Positions 1-11,317 of a DNA stretch of 64,000 bases are shown here, one piece after another. Each line of letters begins with the position of its first letter. Position 1 is the first letter of the stretch. The DNA comes from Portulaca oleracea (taxonomy: Eukaryota > Streptophyta > Magnoliopsida > Caryophyllales > Portulacaceae). The stretch lies in the NCBI GenBank assembly GCA_029582165.1, contig CM055892.1, forward strand, positions 13,930,754 through 13,994,753. The letters are read 5' to 3'. Position numbers and translations under genes: made by a program. Below the pieces are notes generated by a model. It was not told the origin of the DNA, made no database searches, and saw nothing but the letters and a program-made list of their open reading frames with translations.

Positions 1-762
1 TTAAGGAGTTTGAGAGACTCCAATTTTAGAGTTTAAGTTTGACAAAAAAAATGAAATTTAATTGATTACATAAAAATGTCACGACGTGACAAGCTAGTTG
101 TGGAATAAACGTGTCTTATTTTAATATAATTAATAAATAGATAACTAAATAAATTAATAAATTAAAGCTAAAGCTAGCAAGAAGAGGAAGTGATTGTAAG
201 AAACAAGCCATCATACATAGTGGTTCCTAAAATCAGTTAATTAAACTTTTAGATAGTGAAAATCACGATCCGCATCCAATATGAAGCTCTTAGTTTGGCA
301 CATTTTCTATCAACTAAATTTTCGAATTATGAAAATTACTGTCAGTCTCAAATTTATCTATATATATATATTGGTTAATTGAAAATGTAGATTTGATATA
401 TTGCAAAAAACCATTAAACGCGCCTCATATTTTGGTGTAATTAATAATCTTAAGAGCCTTTATATCATGAAAAATAATTGTGAGGTGACATTATTTTTTA
501 TGTAATATTTAAGAGGACATTCCGGCTAGTTTACAACCAAAATTGGCATGAAATAATGGGTTTTTATGTTTAGTCATATTTATCATATTAAGATACTTGC
601 TTGTATATGTTAGAGTTAACCATAGACTTGCTTGTATATTGGTTAATTGAAAATTATTACAGCAAAATGTGAAACCTCTCGTTTTTTGGATATATTGTTA
701 TTTACTTTTCAACATACCCCCAACTCTTCGCTTCTTCTGATCGACTTCTGGGTTTTATGAAC
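1..762. other. AT-rich intergenic DNA, no gene seen
   Basis: No open frame of useful length and no recognisable domain occurs here. The stretch is AT-rich with short (TA)n runs near 360. Confidence 0.6.
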
Positions 763-981
763 TACTCCCTCCGTTTCAAATTAATTGTCACTTTGACTAA
801 ATTTTGACTGCTAATTATTCACAAATTATAATGAGTTACAATATAAAATTAACTATTTTATAATTTTTAGGAAATTATCTTTCTAATGATGGTAATTTCA
901 TATTGTAACTCATTATAGTGTGTGAATAATTAACGGTCAAAATTTAGTTAAAGTGACAATTAATTTGGAACGGAGGTAGTA
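763..981. mobile_element. Stowaway-type (Tc1/mariner) MITE
   Basis: A fold-back element of about 215 bp lies between TA dinucleotides at 763-764 and 980-981, the target preference of Tc1/mariner elements. The left end begins CTCCCTCCG and the right end is the imperfect complement. The two arms stay complementary for roughly 90 bp, so most of the element is one large hairpin. It is non-coding. Family assignment rests on the terminal motif and the TA duplication. Confidence 0.85.
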
Positions 982-1090
982 ATCATTTATACATAGTTTT
1001 CTGCAAACCCCTATTCATACCTAAAGGTTGGGATTTCTAACTACGTTGCCCCGCACTAACCAATGTAGTTAGTTTTTGGCATAAAGACAA

Positions 1091-1368
1091 TACTCTCTCT
1101 TTCCCATATTATCTGTCACTTTAATTTTCTTTTTTTCCATAATATCTGTCACTTTATAATTTCAATAACACATTAATTACAAATTTATCAAATTAACCTT
1201 ATTAATTACATCATTTTCTTCTATTTTTCATTTTTATTCACCTTTTTTTATTTACCATTTTATTCAACATTTTCATATTTCCAATGAGCTAAATTAATGT
1301 ACAAGGGTGGTTTTTTTGGTTTTTGAAATTATGTCTAATGTGACAAATAATATGGGAAGGAGTGGTTA
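1091..1368. mobile_element. Second Stowaway-like MITE
   Basis: Inverted ends of about 28 bp are visible: the left arm after TA at 1091 contains CCCATATTATCTGTCAC and the right arm, ending before TA at 1367-1368, contains its near complement. The centre is AT-rich. A short open frame at 1307-1516 runs over the right end and is not a gene. Confidence 0.7.
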
Positions 1369-1636
1369 CAACAAAAATAAAAGCATTAAAGGAAGGTTTC
1401 TCACTCTGGCTCTCACTGCTACAGTATGTGTTTCCTTTGCCTTTTATTTCCTCACTGTTATTTTGGAAACACAGTCAAAATTAAGAAAAGGTATACGACA
1501 ATTAGAAAGGATATAAGGACATTCCTATGTAGGGTTTGTTTTGTTGTTGAAGAAGGAATGTGCTCTACTAAAATCCATATATACTAAATGTTGATGTTCT
1601 GTATGCTTCTAGTATTGGCTCACATCAAAGCATCCT

Positions 1637-1831
1637 TGAGAATTTGTGGATGGGAGAGAATGACAGAAGAATAATATCTTGTATTGAGGAAAGATGGATA
1701 TACAATGAACACCCTAAGACTATATATACACATGCTACAGCTTGACAGATCCAAGAAATAAATAACAGAATCTTGCACCTTGAAAATAACAGAAAATAAC
1801 TAACTGACGGAATACCCTTGATATCTTCACA
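1637..1831 (-). repeat. 3' LTR of the copia element
   Basis: Starts TG and ends CA on the + strand, and matches 6534-6728 along its whole 195 bp with seven substitutions and no gaps. It contains a TATATATA stretch that may be the promoter box. Confidence 0.93.
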
Positions 1832-1842
1832 CTCCCCCCCTC
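1832..1842 (-). promoter_or_regulatory. Polypurine tract of the copia element
   Basis: On the - strand a G-rich purine run (seven G in a row) lies immediately inside the 3' LTR, the normal place for the plus-strand primer. Confidence 0.8.
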
Positions 1843-2140
1843 AAGGTGAAAACATTGAAACATCTATTAGGGCAAGTCTAGCCGACAAGTAGTTATGTTG
1901 AGACTCTCCTAGAGGCTTAGTCATTATATCAGCCAACTGATCCTTAGAAGCAACATAGGCAGTCTGCAAGAACCCTTCTATGAGTTTGTCTCCTGTGTAA
2001 TGGCAGTCAATATTTAGATGCTTTGTTCTCTCAGGAAAGACAGGGTTCTCTGCCATGTGCATGGCTGCTCCATTATCACAGAATAATGTGACATTGACCT
2101 GGTTGTGGACATTGACCTGGTTGTGGACATTGACCTGTAT
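1841..2140 (-). pseudogene. copia RNase H C-terminal part
   Basis: The last 73 residues include [12 protein letters not shown] and [10 protein letters not shown], the classic end of copia RNase H. A frameshift near 2070-2100 separates it from the upstream RNase H frame. Just upstream lie extra copies of an 18-bp unit (2091-2137). The enzyme removes the RNA template during reverse transcription; this copy cannot be made in one frame. Confidence 0.85.
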
Positions 2141-3400
2141 TCAGCCTTAGCAGAAGACTTGGCTACTGTGTTATGCTTCTTGGTCTTCCAAGACACCAAG
2201 CATTGCCCCATGAAGATTGCGTAACCAGTGAGAGACCTAGATGACATCTGGCAGCTCCCCCAGTCTGCATCACAAAAGGCAGATAATTTCAAATCAGTTT
2301 GTGCTGGAAAATAAAGGCCTTTATTAATACTCCCTTTGAGAAATCTTAGAACATGTAGGGCAGCTTCATAGTGTGGTTTTCTAGGACTTTGCAGAAACTG
2401 GCTCAGATGTTGAGCACTATAGGCAATGTTAGGTCTTGTGATGGCCAAATATAACAATCTTCCAACAACCCTCCTATATTGTTCTGGATCTTCCAGAATT
2501 TCTCCCTTTTCTGTGGACAGCTTCAAGCCTCTTGGTAGTGGAAAACGTGTAGGTTTTGATGCAGACAGGCCTGCATCACTTAAAATATCAGTAATGTACT
2601 TTCTTTAATGCAGAAGGGTTCCCTTTTGAGACCTTGTAATCTCAATACCCAGGAAATATCGAGCTAGACCCAAGTCTTTGATTGTGAAGGCTTTATGTAG
2701 TTGCTCCTTTAGGTGTTTGATACCTTGCTCATCATTTCCTGTCACTAGTAAATCATCTACATATACTAGAACAAAAAGTATTGAACCATCATGTTCTTTG
2801 ATAAATAAGGAATAATCATGTTTTGATTGAATGAAGCCTATTCCCTTAAGAAAGTTGCTTAATTCAATATTCCACTGTCTGGATGCTTGCTTCAGACCAT
2901 AAAGTGACTTGTTTAGCTTACAAACCAAATTGGGAGAAGCTTTATTGTACCCTTCAGAAGGTGTCATATATACTTCCTCATCAAGGTTCCCATGTAGAAA
3001 TGCATTGTTTATATCTAGTTGATGCAAGGGCCATGCCTTAATGGTGGCCATAGCTATGAAGACCCTTACAGTGGTTAACTTTGCTACTGGGGAAAAAGTG
3101 TGCTTGTAATCTTTGTTTTTTATTAGTTCAAATCCTCTTATTACTAGCCTGGCCTTATACCTTTCTACATTACAATCAGGTTTGAAATTTATTTTATAAA
3201 CCCATTTTGAGCTTAAGGCCTTTTTTCCATTGGGGAGCTTAGTCAAGACCCATGTTCCATTTCTTTCCAAGGCCTCTAATTCTTCATTCATGGCCTTTAT
3301 CCACTCAGGGTGTCTTGCTGCTATAGCATAATTACTAGGTTCAGAAACATGCATGGTAGTGATTAGGGATGCAACAAAATCAGAAGAATAGGGTGAGAAT
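2014..3400 (-). pseudogene. copia reverse transcriptase / RNase H
   Basis: Reverse transcriptase of the copia type, copying the element RNA to DNA in virus-like particles. Visible blocks in order are KWVYKINFKPDCNVERYKAR, QLDINNAFLHGNLDEEVYM, SLYGLKQASRQW and the catalytic YVDD, followed by RNase H with CDADWGSC and SLTGYAIF. One TAA at 2605 interrupts the frame where glutamine is usual, and a one-base shift near 3380-3395 separates it from the integrase tail. The catalytic residues themselves look intact. Confidence 0.92.
2091..2137. repeat. 18-bp tandem repeat inside RNase H
   Basis: About 2.6 copies of ACATTGACCTGGTTGTGG stand head to tail. They add a repeated six-residue block just after the AEYR motif of RNase H. 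The unit length is a multiple of three, so the expansion itself keeps the frame. Confidence 0.9.
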
Positions 3401-5215
3401 CAACTGACTTGAACAATGGAAAAGGGGATGGCTTGTATCCTGTAAAGTTGTGGGACTGGTCTTGCTTCATGTGACAGTGGGAGACTACAAAGTCTTTAAG
3501 CCAGCCAGGTGCTTGCTTTTGTCTCTGGGATCTCCTCAAGTTTTGCTGCAAGACTTCATCCTGATCTGCCCCTTCATCTATGACTTGAGCATCAGGAGTT
3601 TGAATTCCAACTGTACTGTCTTATGCATGATTATCATCCACATTGTTGATGTTTCCCAGATCTGATATGTCTTCTTGGATGTTGATGTGTGACTCTGAAT
3701 CTTGTATGTTGCCAACTTCCAAATTTTCATCAGTTTCATCAAGTGTAATGTTAGAATCAGGACTTACTAGGGATGAATGGTTCTTTGCGTATGTCCGGGT
3801 CTGGCTGGCATTGATGAAATGATCAGAAGAAGACCACACTCTGGATTCCTTAAGTTTTCTTTCTTGATCCTTGAAAGGGAAAACCTGCTCATCAAAGATT
3901 ACATCTCTACTATGCATATCTTTCTTTGTATCTAAAGTGAGCAACTTATATCCTTTCATACCATATGTGTATCCTAACAAGACACATCTTATAGCCCTAT
4001 CAAAAAACTTGTCTCTTTCCCCTAAATTAACAGCAAAACACTAACATCTAATGGTTCTTAGATCTTCTGGATTTAGTTTTGCCTTGTAGAGCATCTCATG
4101 AGGACTTTTCCACCCCAAATTTTTCATTGGTAGTTTGTTGATGATGGAGGTGGCTGCTAGTATGCATTCACCCCAGAAGGACTTTAGAAACCCAACTTAG
4201 AGCCTGATGGCCCTTGCTGTATCAAGTAGGTGCCTAAACTTCCTCTCTACCACCCCATTTTGTTAGGGTGTTCTCACCATGGACATTTGGTGAATGATTC
4301 CTTTTGAATCAAAGAGGGACGTGCAAGATTTCTGAAGGAATTCAGTTCCATTATCAGTTTTAATTGTCTTTACATGCACATCAAACTGATTATTCACCAT
4401 ACTTAAGAATTTCTCAATGCCATTATAAGCTTGTGTTTTATCATGTAATAACTGGGTCCAAGTGCACCTAGTGTAATCATCAACTATGGTTAAAAAATAC
4501 TTAGCTCCATTTATGTTTGGGGTTCTATAGGGACCCCAAAGATTCATATGAACCAATTGAAAAGGAAAACAAGTTTCGATAGAACTTCTGTAAAAAGGAA
4601 GCCTATGAGCTTTGGAAAATATGCAAGTATCACAAAAGAAACTTTTATTATCAATATTACATTTCAAGATGTGTTCCAGTTTAGAAAGAGAGGTGTGACC
4701 TAATCTTGAATGTAAAATGTGCAAAGAAACTTCATTGTTTTTAACAGCATTACAATTCTTATCAGTGACCAGCACATGTGTCTTATGGTTGAGATATGCC
4801 TCCTTTCTATGCTTGGATTCCAATATGTAGAGACCGTGGTTTTCATAGGCAATGGCTATGGTTTGCTTACTTAAAAGGTCCTGAAATAGACATTTGTCAG
4901 CAAAAGTAGTCATATATATAGTCTGATCAGAAAGAAGCTTAATGATAGATAGCAGGTTAAAGGAAAAATCAGGGACATACAATACTTTATGTAGTCTTAA
5001 CCCATTGTCCAAAGTTATATTCCCAGCCAATTTTACCATTTTAGTATTACCATCAGGCATTGTGATAGATATAGGTTTGTTTAGTCTATTAAGAGAACTA
5101 AATAGGGATCTATCATAAGCCATGTGATCACTTGCCCCAGTGTCTACAATCCAAGAAGTTTCAGTGGAATTTTTAATTTTCTGAATATTGAAGCAAGTGC
5201 TAGTTTGTAAGATAT
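3363..5215 (-). pseudogene. copia protease and integrase
   Basis: Just upstream of 5123 the frame reads the protease motif WIVDTGAS. Next come an integrase HHCC zinc domain (HSRLGHTSLSKLEH ... CDTCIFSKAH) and the DDE core. At the first catalytic position the residue is Asn (VHMNLWGPY), where the family has Asp; the second Asp (KTDNGTEF) is present. In-frame stops lie at 4261-4263, about 4196, about 4042 and 3621. The C-terminal GKGY-like region (LLGYTYGMKGYKLL) follows at 3980. The protein would insert the cDNA into the genome; this copy is dead. Confidence 0.9.
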
Positions 5216-6409
5216 TACTGAGAAACTCTCATCTAAAGGTTTTGAGGCCTGCACAAAATGGGAAGTAGCTTGAGAAGAGGAAGCCTGAGATATCTGACCT
5301 TGATCTTGCTTGTTCTGATTCATCTTGAAGATTTCATGAGCTATTTGTTGGAGAAACTTTGTATTCATCCTTGGAGTTTCTTCCTTTAAGGGATTGTCTT
5401 CTGTTTCTTCAAGAAAGACATTTGCAACCGTCCTTTTCCCTTTGTACCAGTCTGGATACTCCACCAGTTTGAAGCAGTGTTCTCTCTCGTGCCCATGTCT
5501 CTGACAGTAAGTGCAGAATTGGTTTGCCTTCTCCTTCTTAATGTCTTTCTTGGTCCCTTTGAAGGAGTTCCTTACACTTAGGCCATTTGTATTACTGTCA
5601 GTGTTGTCAAAATGCCTATGAGTGTTAGCTCCCATCTCAGAGGAGAACTGAAGTCCTCCAGAGGCAATCTTTTGGCACTCAGCCCTCTGAACCAAGGAGT
5701 ATGCCTTATTGATTGTAGGTAAGGGATCCATTAGAAGAATTTGTGCTCTTACAGCATCAAATTCATCATTCAAGTGCATCAAGAATTGGACAAGCCTTCT
5801 TCTTTGTTCCATATCAACAGAAGTCTTGATGTGGGGGCATGTTACAGGACAGCTACAAACTTGCACATCAGACATTTCACTTATTTCATCCCAAAGTCTC
5901 TTCAACCTAGTAAAGTAGATTGCTACAGACTGCTTGCCTTGATGCAAGTCAGAAATTTCCTTTTCTAACTGAAACAACACGGGGCCATTACTTTGGCCAA
6001 ATCTTTCACTTAATTCTCCCCATAGTTCTTATGCAGTATTTACATATAAGAAGGACTCAGCTAACTCAGTGATCATGCAGTTTAATAGCCAACTAATAAC
6101 CATATTGTCACATTTAATCCATTGATTAAGAAATGTAACCTGTTTTGGCCGAGGACATTCCCCAGTGATGAATCCTATCTTGACTTTGGTCTTCACGGCT
6201 ATCTTAATGGCTCTTCCCCACTTTTGAAAGTTGGAACCATTAAGTTTGATATTTACAATCTGCAATCCTGGGTGGTCTGAGCTTTGAAGATGTAAGGGGT
6301 CATTATTATATAATTCTCCATCATTATTTGGCTGACCTTGATCAGGACCATCTCCCATCTCAGCTTCTTGTTCAGCTGCTGTTTCAGATGGTTTCTCGTC
6401 TTTAGTCAT
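5144..6409 (-). pseudogene. copia gag (UBN2-type) with zinc knuckle
   Basis: Gag polyprotein that would form the particle shell. It starts at the Met at 6409 and contains LNGSNFQKWGRAIK, the N-terminal retroelement gag signature. One in-frame TAA at 6029-6031 breaks it, then it continues through LKRLWDEI to a zinc knuckle CTYCQRHGHEREHC. A frameshift near 5215 separates gag from protease; copia elements normally use a single frame. The start is chosen as the first Met downstream of the primer site region. Confidence 0.88.
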
Positions 6410-6521
6410 CTGTCAGCAAGCTTGAATTGTTCTGCCTCTCTTGGATCAAGAAGCCAGTATCTCTTAACAATCTGGAGGAGTGAAGGCTTCGTTTCTTAGA
6501 GGAAGGCAGAAGAGCAGCCTA

Positions 6522-6533
6522 GCTCTGATACCA
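6522..6533 (-). promoter_or_regulatory. Primer binding site (initiator Met tRNA)
   Basis: On the - strand TGGTATCAGAGC directly follows the 5' LTR. This is complementary to the 3' end of plant initiator tRNA-Met, the usual copia primer. Confidence 0.93.
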
Positions 6534-6728
6534 TGAGAATTTATGGATGAGAGAGAATGACAGAAGAATAATATCTTGTATTGAGGAAAGATGGATATAC
6601 AATGAACACCCTAAGACTATATATACACATGCTACAACTTGACAGATCCAAGAAATGAATAACAGAATCTTGAACCTTGAAAATAACAGAAAATAACTAA
6701 CTGATGAAATACCCTTGATATCTTCACA
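6534..6728 (-). repeat. 5' LTR of the copia element
   Basis: 195 bp, TG...CA ends, flanked outside by ATCCT at 6729-6733. It carries the element promoter and aligns without gaps to 1637-1831. Confidence 0.93.
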
Positions 6729-6733
6729 ATCCT

Positions 6734-7137
6734 CGATTACTTGGAGTTCAGCTGATGAGTTGATAACCCGAACCAAGCAAGGTAATCAAAGTATAACTCC
6801 ATAAAAAATGAGCGGCAGAAAATTTAACGTCAAAAAGCAAGAGGGAGAGAAATGCATAAAACCATTTAGGGTTATATAAATCAATCAGAATAAGCTCATG
6901 TGCTCTGTTTGTGTGTGTATGTGTTTTTATTTTCTTTTTCATTGGCCTTCAACTACAAAAAGGACAAGATAATGTTGAACATAAAAGTACAAGATGGTAA
7001 AATTAAAACTCCAAAATATGCGAGTAAAAAATCTAATGTTAAAAACCCAAAGGAGAGATGCAAATATCTCACGGATGACTATATTAGATACCACGTTGAA
7101 TCGTTCATGGATAATATAGAATGAGGTTGATTTGATA

Positions 7138-7138
<1 letters not shown>
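6734..7138. other. Intergenic DNA, no gene seen
   Basis: Several short frames exist on both strands but none has a recognisable domain or splice structure. Confidence 0.5.

Positions 7139-7176
<38 letters not shown>
7139..7176. repeat. (TA)n microsatellite at LINE 3' end
   Basis: About 18 TA units. It lies at the 3' end of the LINE fragment read on the - strand to its right. Confidence 0.9.
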
Positions 7177-7181
<5 letters not shown>

Positions 7182-7189
7182 TGAAAAAC

Positions 7190-8800
7190 GGATAGTAATT
7201 CCATTAACAAAACTGGGAAAAATCCAAATACAAAGCTGAGCACGAAGGCAACAGCCCAAAACAATACAGCACCAAGAATGAATCAAACCACCAACTAAGA
7301 GAGTCTTAGTTTTACATCATTGCAAATAATATTAATCAAAACCCAATCTTCCCTAGATTGGTTGTTATGGAGACGACAATTCCTCTCATGCCAAATATGA
7401 TAAACGATTCCCGAAAAGATCAAAGCCAGCTTGCATCTTTGTTGAGACCGAGTAGCAAGCCAAATTCTCCAATCTTCCAAATCAATATTAAACTGATAGA
7501 AAGATGAGAATACAGCAGAAGCAACCTGGATGGAGAAGGAGCAATTGAAGAAAAGATGGTCATTGGATTCAAAATCTTTACCATATAAGCAGCATCGGTT
7601 GACCCAAGGAATACCATGAAGTTGTATTCTATCTTGAGTCACCAGTCTTCTCAACATAAGCATCCAGAAGGTGAAGGCGAATTTAGGAATACACCATTTA
7701 TGCCATACAAGAGAATGCCAAGCAACAATCTCATTATGATTCTTAAAAAACATATACACCTACTGAATGGAATACCGGTTGCCCTCCTCATTTAGCTTCG
7801 AAAAAAGCTCAAATAACTCATCTCGAATCCTCAGAAGACGTTTCCAGTACCAACTAACATTCTGTTTGACTTCACACTCCCAGATACTTTGTCTTTTGAG
7901 ATAGATATGATGAACCCATCTTACCCACAAAGACTCCTTCTCCATCATAATCTGCCAAATAAGAATCCCCAAAGCAGCTTTGTTCCAGGATTGTGCATCC
8001 CGGATGTTTAAACCCCCTTCCTTTTTTGCAAGACAACATTGGGACCAAGAAATAGGAGGGACTTTTTTTACCTCCCCAAAGAAAAGATCGACAAACCTTA
8101 ATGATATCATCATTAATGCTCGATGGTAAGATGAAAATTTGTGCTCAATATGTGTGTAGAGCCATCAAGACACTATTCACTAATTGTACTCTTCCAGCAT
8201 AAGACAATTTCTTCACAGCCCAACCATTCAATCTTCTGGTCATACTCTCAAGAAGAAGAGCACAATAATGGCGGTTTAGCCTAGTTGGCTTAACCGGCAC
8301 ACCCAAGTACTTAAAAGGTAAATGACCTCTTCGAAAACCAGTCTCCAACAGGATTGAATTAATCACATCTTCTTCCATTCCCGCGAAAGTAATATCTGAT
8401 TTACTCTTATTAGGGAGAATCCCAGAACAATCAGAGAAATGATTTAAAGCAGATAGAAGAATATTGATACTCACAGGATTACTATGGTAGAATAGTAGTA
8501 GATCATCCGCGAAACATAAGTGAGTAAGAGACAGTGACTTACAAAATTGATGATATTTGAAATCATCAGTTAAAGAAGCTTCTTTAATAGCCCGACCCAG
8601 ATAATCTATGACGAGGACAAATAGGAGTGGGGAGATTGGGTCACCTTGTCTGAGCCCACGACCACTTTTGAAAAAACCAAAGGGCCACCATTTAGAGATA
8701 TTGAGTAGGAAGCCGTGGATACACAAGTCATCACCCAGTTGACAAATTGAATAGGAAAATTGAGAGCAAGAAGTAAATTTTCCAAAAAGACCCAATCCAC
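7190..8800 (-). mobile_element. 5'-truncated LINE (non-LTR retrotransposon)
   Basis: Broken ORF2 on the - strand. The first part (8795-8145) has reverse transcriptase motifs GLRQGDPISPLLFVL and CFADDLLLFY, then KYLGVPV. The second (8113-7760) has the downstream connector, including KKEGGLNIRDAQSWNKA. The third (7759-7295) has the zf-RVT domain (WHKWCIPKFAFTFW ... NDHLFFNC). Frameshifts join the pieces near 8130 and 7760. The endonuclease and ORF1 are missing, as expected for truncated reverse transcription. The 5' break abuts another (TA)n run at 8802. Confidence 0.88.
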
Positions 8801-8801
8801 C

Positions 8802-8827
8802 ATATATATATATATATATATATATAT
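8802..8827. repeat. (TA)n microsatellite between two LINE pieces
   Basis: About 13 TA units separating the LINE fragment on the left from a second LINE 3' end on the right. Confidence 0.9.
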
Positions 8828-9120
8828 GAACAAGTTATAGGGTAACTTTATTCAACTGAAAAAATGAGTGCAAAGAATTAGGCACTTAGCCAATCTATAC
8901 ATGGTTTGTATCTGTAAGATGTACTAGCTATGAAAAAAAATTATCTCGCGCAGGACAAATTTTATGGTGCTGATGGTATTCCCAATAGGTTTAACCTGAT
9001 TCTTGAAAACCTTGAGGTTTCGGGCTGCCCAAATATTATACATGTAGGCACAGATGGAGATTGCAGCTAGGTCTTTTTTCCAGCTAGATGTTTTCCATTG
9101 CATTATATTTTTACACCAAT
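8828..9120 (-). mobile_element. LINE 3'-end fragment
   Basis: On the - strand a degraded frame shows NIWAARNLKVF, typical of the end of the zf-RVT region in plant LINEs, followed by a short 3' stretch ending at the (TA)n run. It has no Met start and no catalytic part. It is either an older LINE insertion or the far end of the neighbouring copy. Confidence 0.6.
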
Positions 9121-9451
9121 TGTTAGATAACTAATTAGGACTAACCTTTACGCGGAAGCGGAAGGATCGTTTATGTCATTATCTGCCCACGAATATCATG
9201 AATGGTTTATGGTGACTGCTAGAGTCACCGGTGAATTCACACTCTCAAACCCTAGCACAAAGATGGTTTGCTAGACATGGACAGATAGAAAGATTGAGAG
9301 TAGGGATGCTACTGATCATCCATTATCAGTGTCTCACAGTTAACCTAATTTATCCTAGCCTTATATATTGGCGGCTATTCCCTTAGGTTAAACCCTATTG
9401 GGTATTAGGGCCCAATAGATGTGGTCGTACATATATAAGACCCAAATTTCA
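9121..9451 (-). repeat. Candidate LTR of the gag-only element
   Basis: Begins TG, ends CA and is followed inward by CTCCCACT, which reads as a purine tract on the - strand. The second copy is not in the window, so the borders are tentative. Confidence 0.45.
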
Positions 9452-11271
9452 ATACTCCCACTCGGCCACGCAAGCCTTTTTTTCTCATTAGGTCTCGCCA
9501 CGCTTTATACGGGTAATAGGGCGTGCGACCAAAAGTAACAAGTAGTGTCATATTAAGTCACCATCTAACTAACATAACACTTTCAAAAACAGAACGAACA
9601 AGCAACGATCCCCGGAATCATCCTCACTTCACCACATGGCATACTATGTCCCTTTATGCCTGACATGTCATATGATTGTACTTCCAGTATAATCGCCCGG
9701 GCTGACATGGTGAAGATGGATCGATTCTTCCTTGGACACTCATGACATTTCAACTTCGTAAGACTGCTTTCCTAATGTGTTCCGCTGAGCCGTATAATCT
9801 CATAGCTCTTGGAATTCACACTAAAGTAGCAACATCCAGCTAGTATCCACATCATAGCTCGTAGGTCAAAGGGTGTCGTACAGATTGACAACACAGTCAT
9901 GGGATTCACACAATGACAAAAGAAAGGATTCATTTGACACTCCCTATAGGTCGACAAAGCGCACAGTATGAAATATGTACTATGGTACAACTTCCACTAA
10001 GGTGAACATGTCACTCTCTTATACCATTCGAATTTATAAGTCTAACTCTTACTCAAAGAACTAACTAGAGCCATTAGATTTACATATTAAGTGTAAATCA
10101 CCCACCCAAGTTCGACTTTAAGGCTTTGACATGAAAACTACAACATTTGATCAATTTGCAAAGAATCTCATCTTAAACTTATTAATGCGACTATCATTTA
10201 TAAAATTTTGTACTAAAAAATATGAATACTAATTCATGTTACACACGTAGTGTATGTTGAGTATGAATTCGAATTCATGTTACAGACCTAGTGTCAACAT
10301 GTTTCAGTCTCATCCTACCTGCTACCTAAGCGTTAGGAAAACTATCCGTGTGACAAGATAGTTAAGTCTGGTGACACTTAATGTGCCGATATAATTAGGA
10401 AAAAAATATATATTCTTAATATCCTAAACGAGACAATCTCGTAACCTTTAGATCATATAAACGCACTATATGAATTGTGAACTTATCCCAAAATTGGGTT
10501 ACACGAACAAAACACCATAGTCTAGTTTAAACACATACACTTTATGACATCATGAATAATTAAGATATGAATCCCACGTAGGCTAATATCATATCTTTAG
10601 AATGACCTAAACTTGTTTTGGCATTCTTGTTAATCATTATTCACATGTCTCTACTTTGTACCGAGTACTACAAGATCATAGCATCACAAAGATAGTTTGA
10701 ACACATTCTCTTTACAATTCAAGGCTAACAAGACCCACAAAAGGAACATTGTTTGCCTTCTGTTCAAAATTCTACTTAAGTGTTATCCCAACTCAAAATC
10801 GGGTGCATATAAGTTGAGTAACAGCATGGGCGGTCACAACATATAATTAGAAAACATTCTAAGAATCTCTTGACGTATGCATTCCAGCACATCCAAGAAA
10901 TTTCCTAGGATGTTTTTAATTATTTGTATGTGTAGACATACTAAGCTCAACCATGTATCCCTCATACTAAAAACAAGGAATAACCACCTCTTAAATATTT
11001 GACCGAGCACATGTTATTAACATGGTTAGAAACATGATCTAAACTCATGTTCGCACGACACAACAAATAGTCTTGTCAAAAGACAGGTACCATGATCAAG
11101 AAGATTGTTCAAAGCCACCATAGATTTTTTAAGAGGACAACTTATGTTTTTTCACATTCTTGATACAAAACAAGAATAATCCACATAAAACATTGTTCTA
11201 GGAACCTATCCAATCTTGTAACTCAACAATTATTGAGTCTAACGTATGACTCAAGGTACAACCATATATCC

Positions 11272-11317
<46 letters not shown>

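Larger units (their letters stand above)
1632..6733 (-). mobile_element. Complete Ty1/copia LTR retrotransposon with target duplication
   Basis: The element proper is 1637-6728, bounded by the 5-bp duplication ATCCT at 1632-1636 and 6729-6733. It has two 195-bp LTRs, an initiator-Met tRNA primer site, a polypurine tract and the copia domain order gag, protease, integrase, reverse transcriptase, RNase H, all read on the - strand. Total length is 5.1 kb, normal for copia. The coding region has several stops and frameshifts, so it is not autonomous. By my count the LTRs differ at 7 of 195 positions, which suggests a fairly recent insertion. Confidence 0.95.

Noticed and set aside
1307..1516. 69-codon open frame on the + strand
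   Set aside because: It crosses the right end of a MITE and has no domain; chance frame.
9772..9990. 72-codon Cys-rich open frame on the - strand
   Set aside because: No family resemblance; sits in the non-coding interior of the gag-only element.
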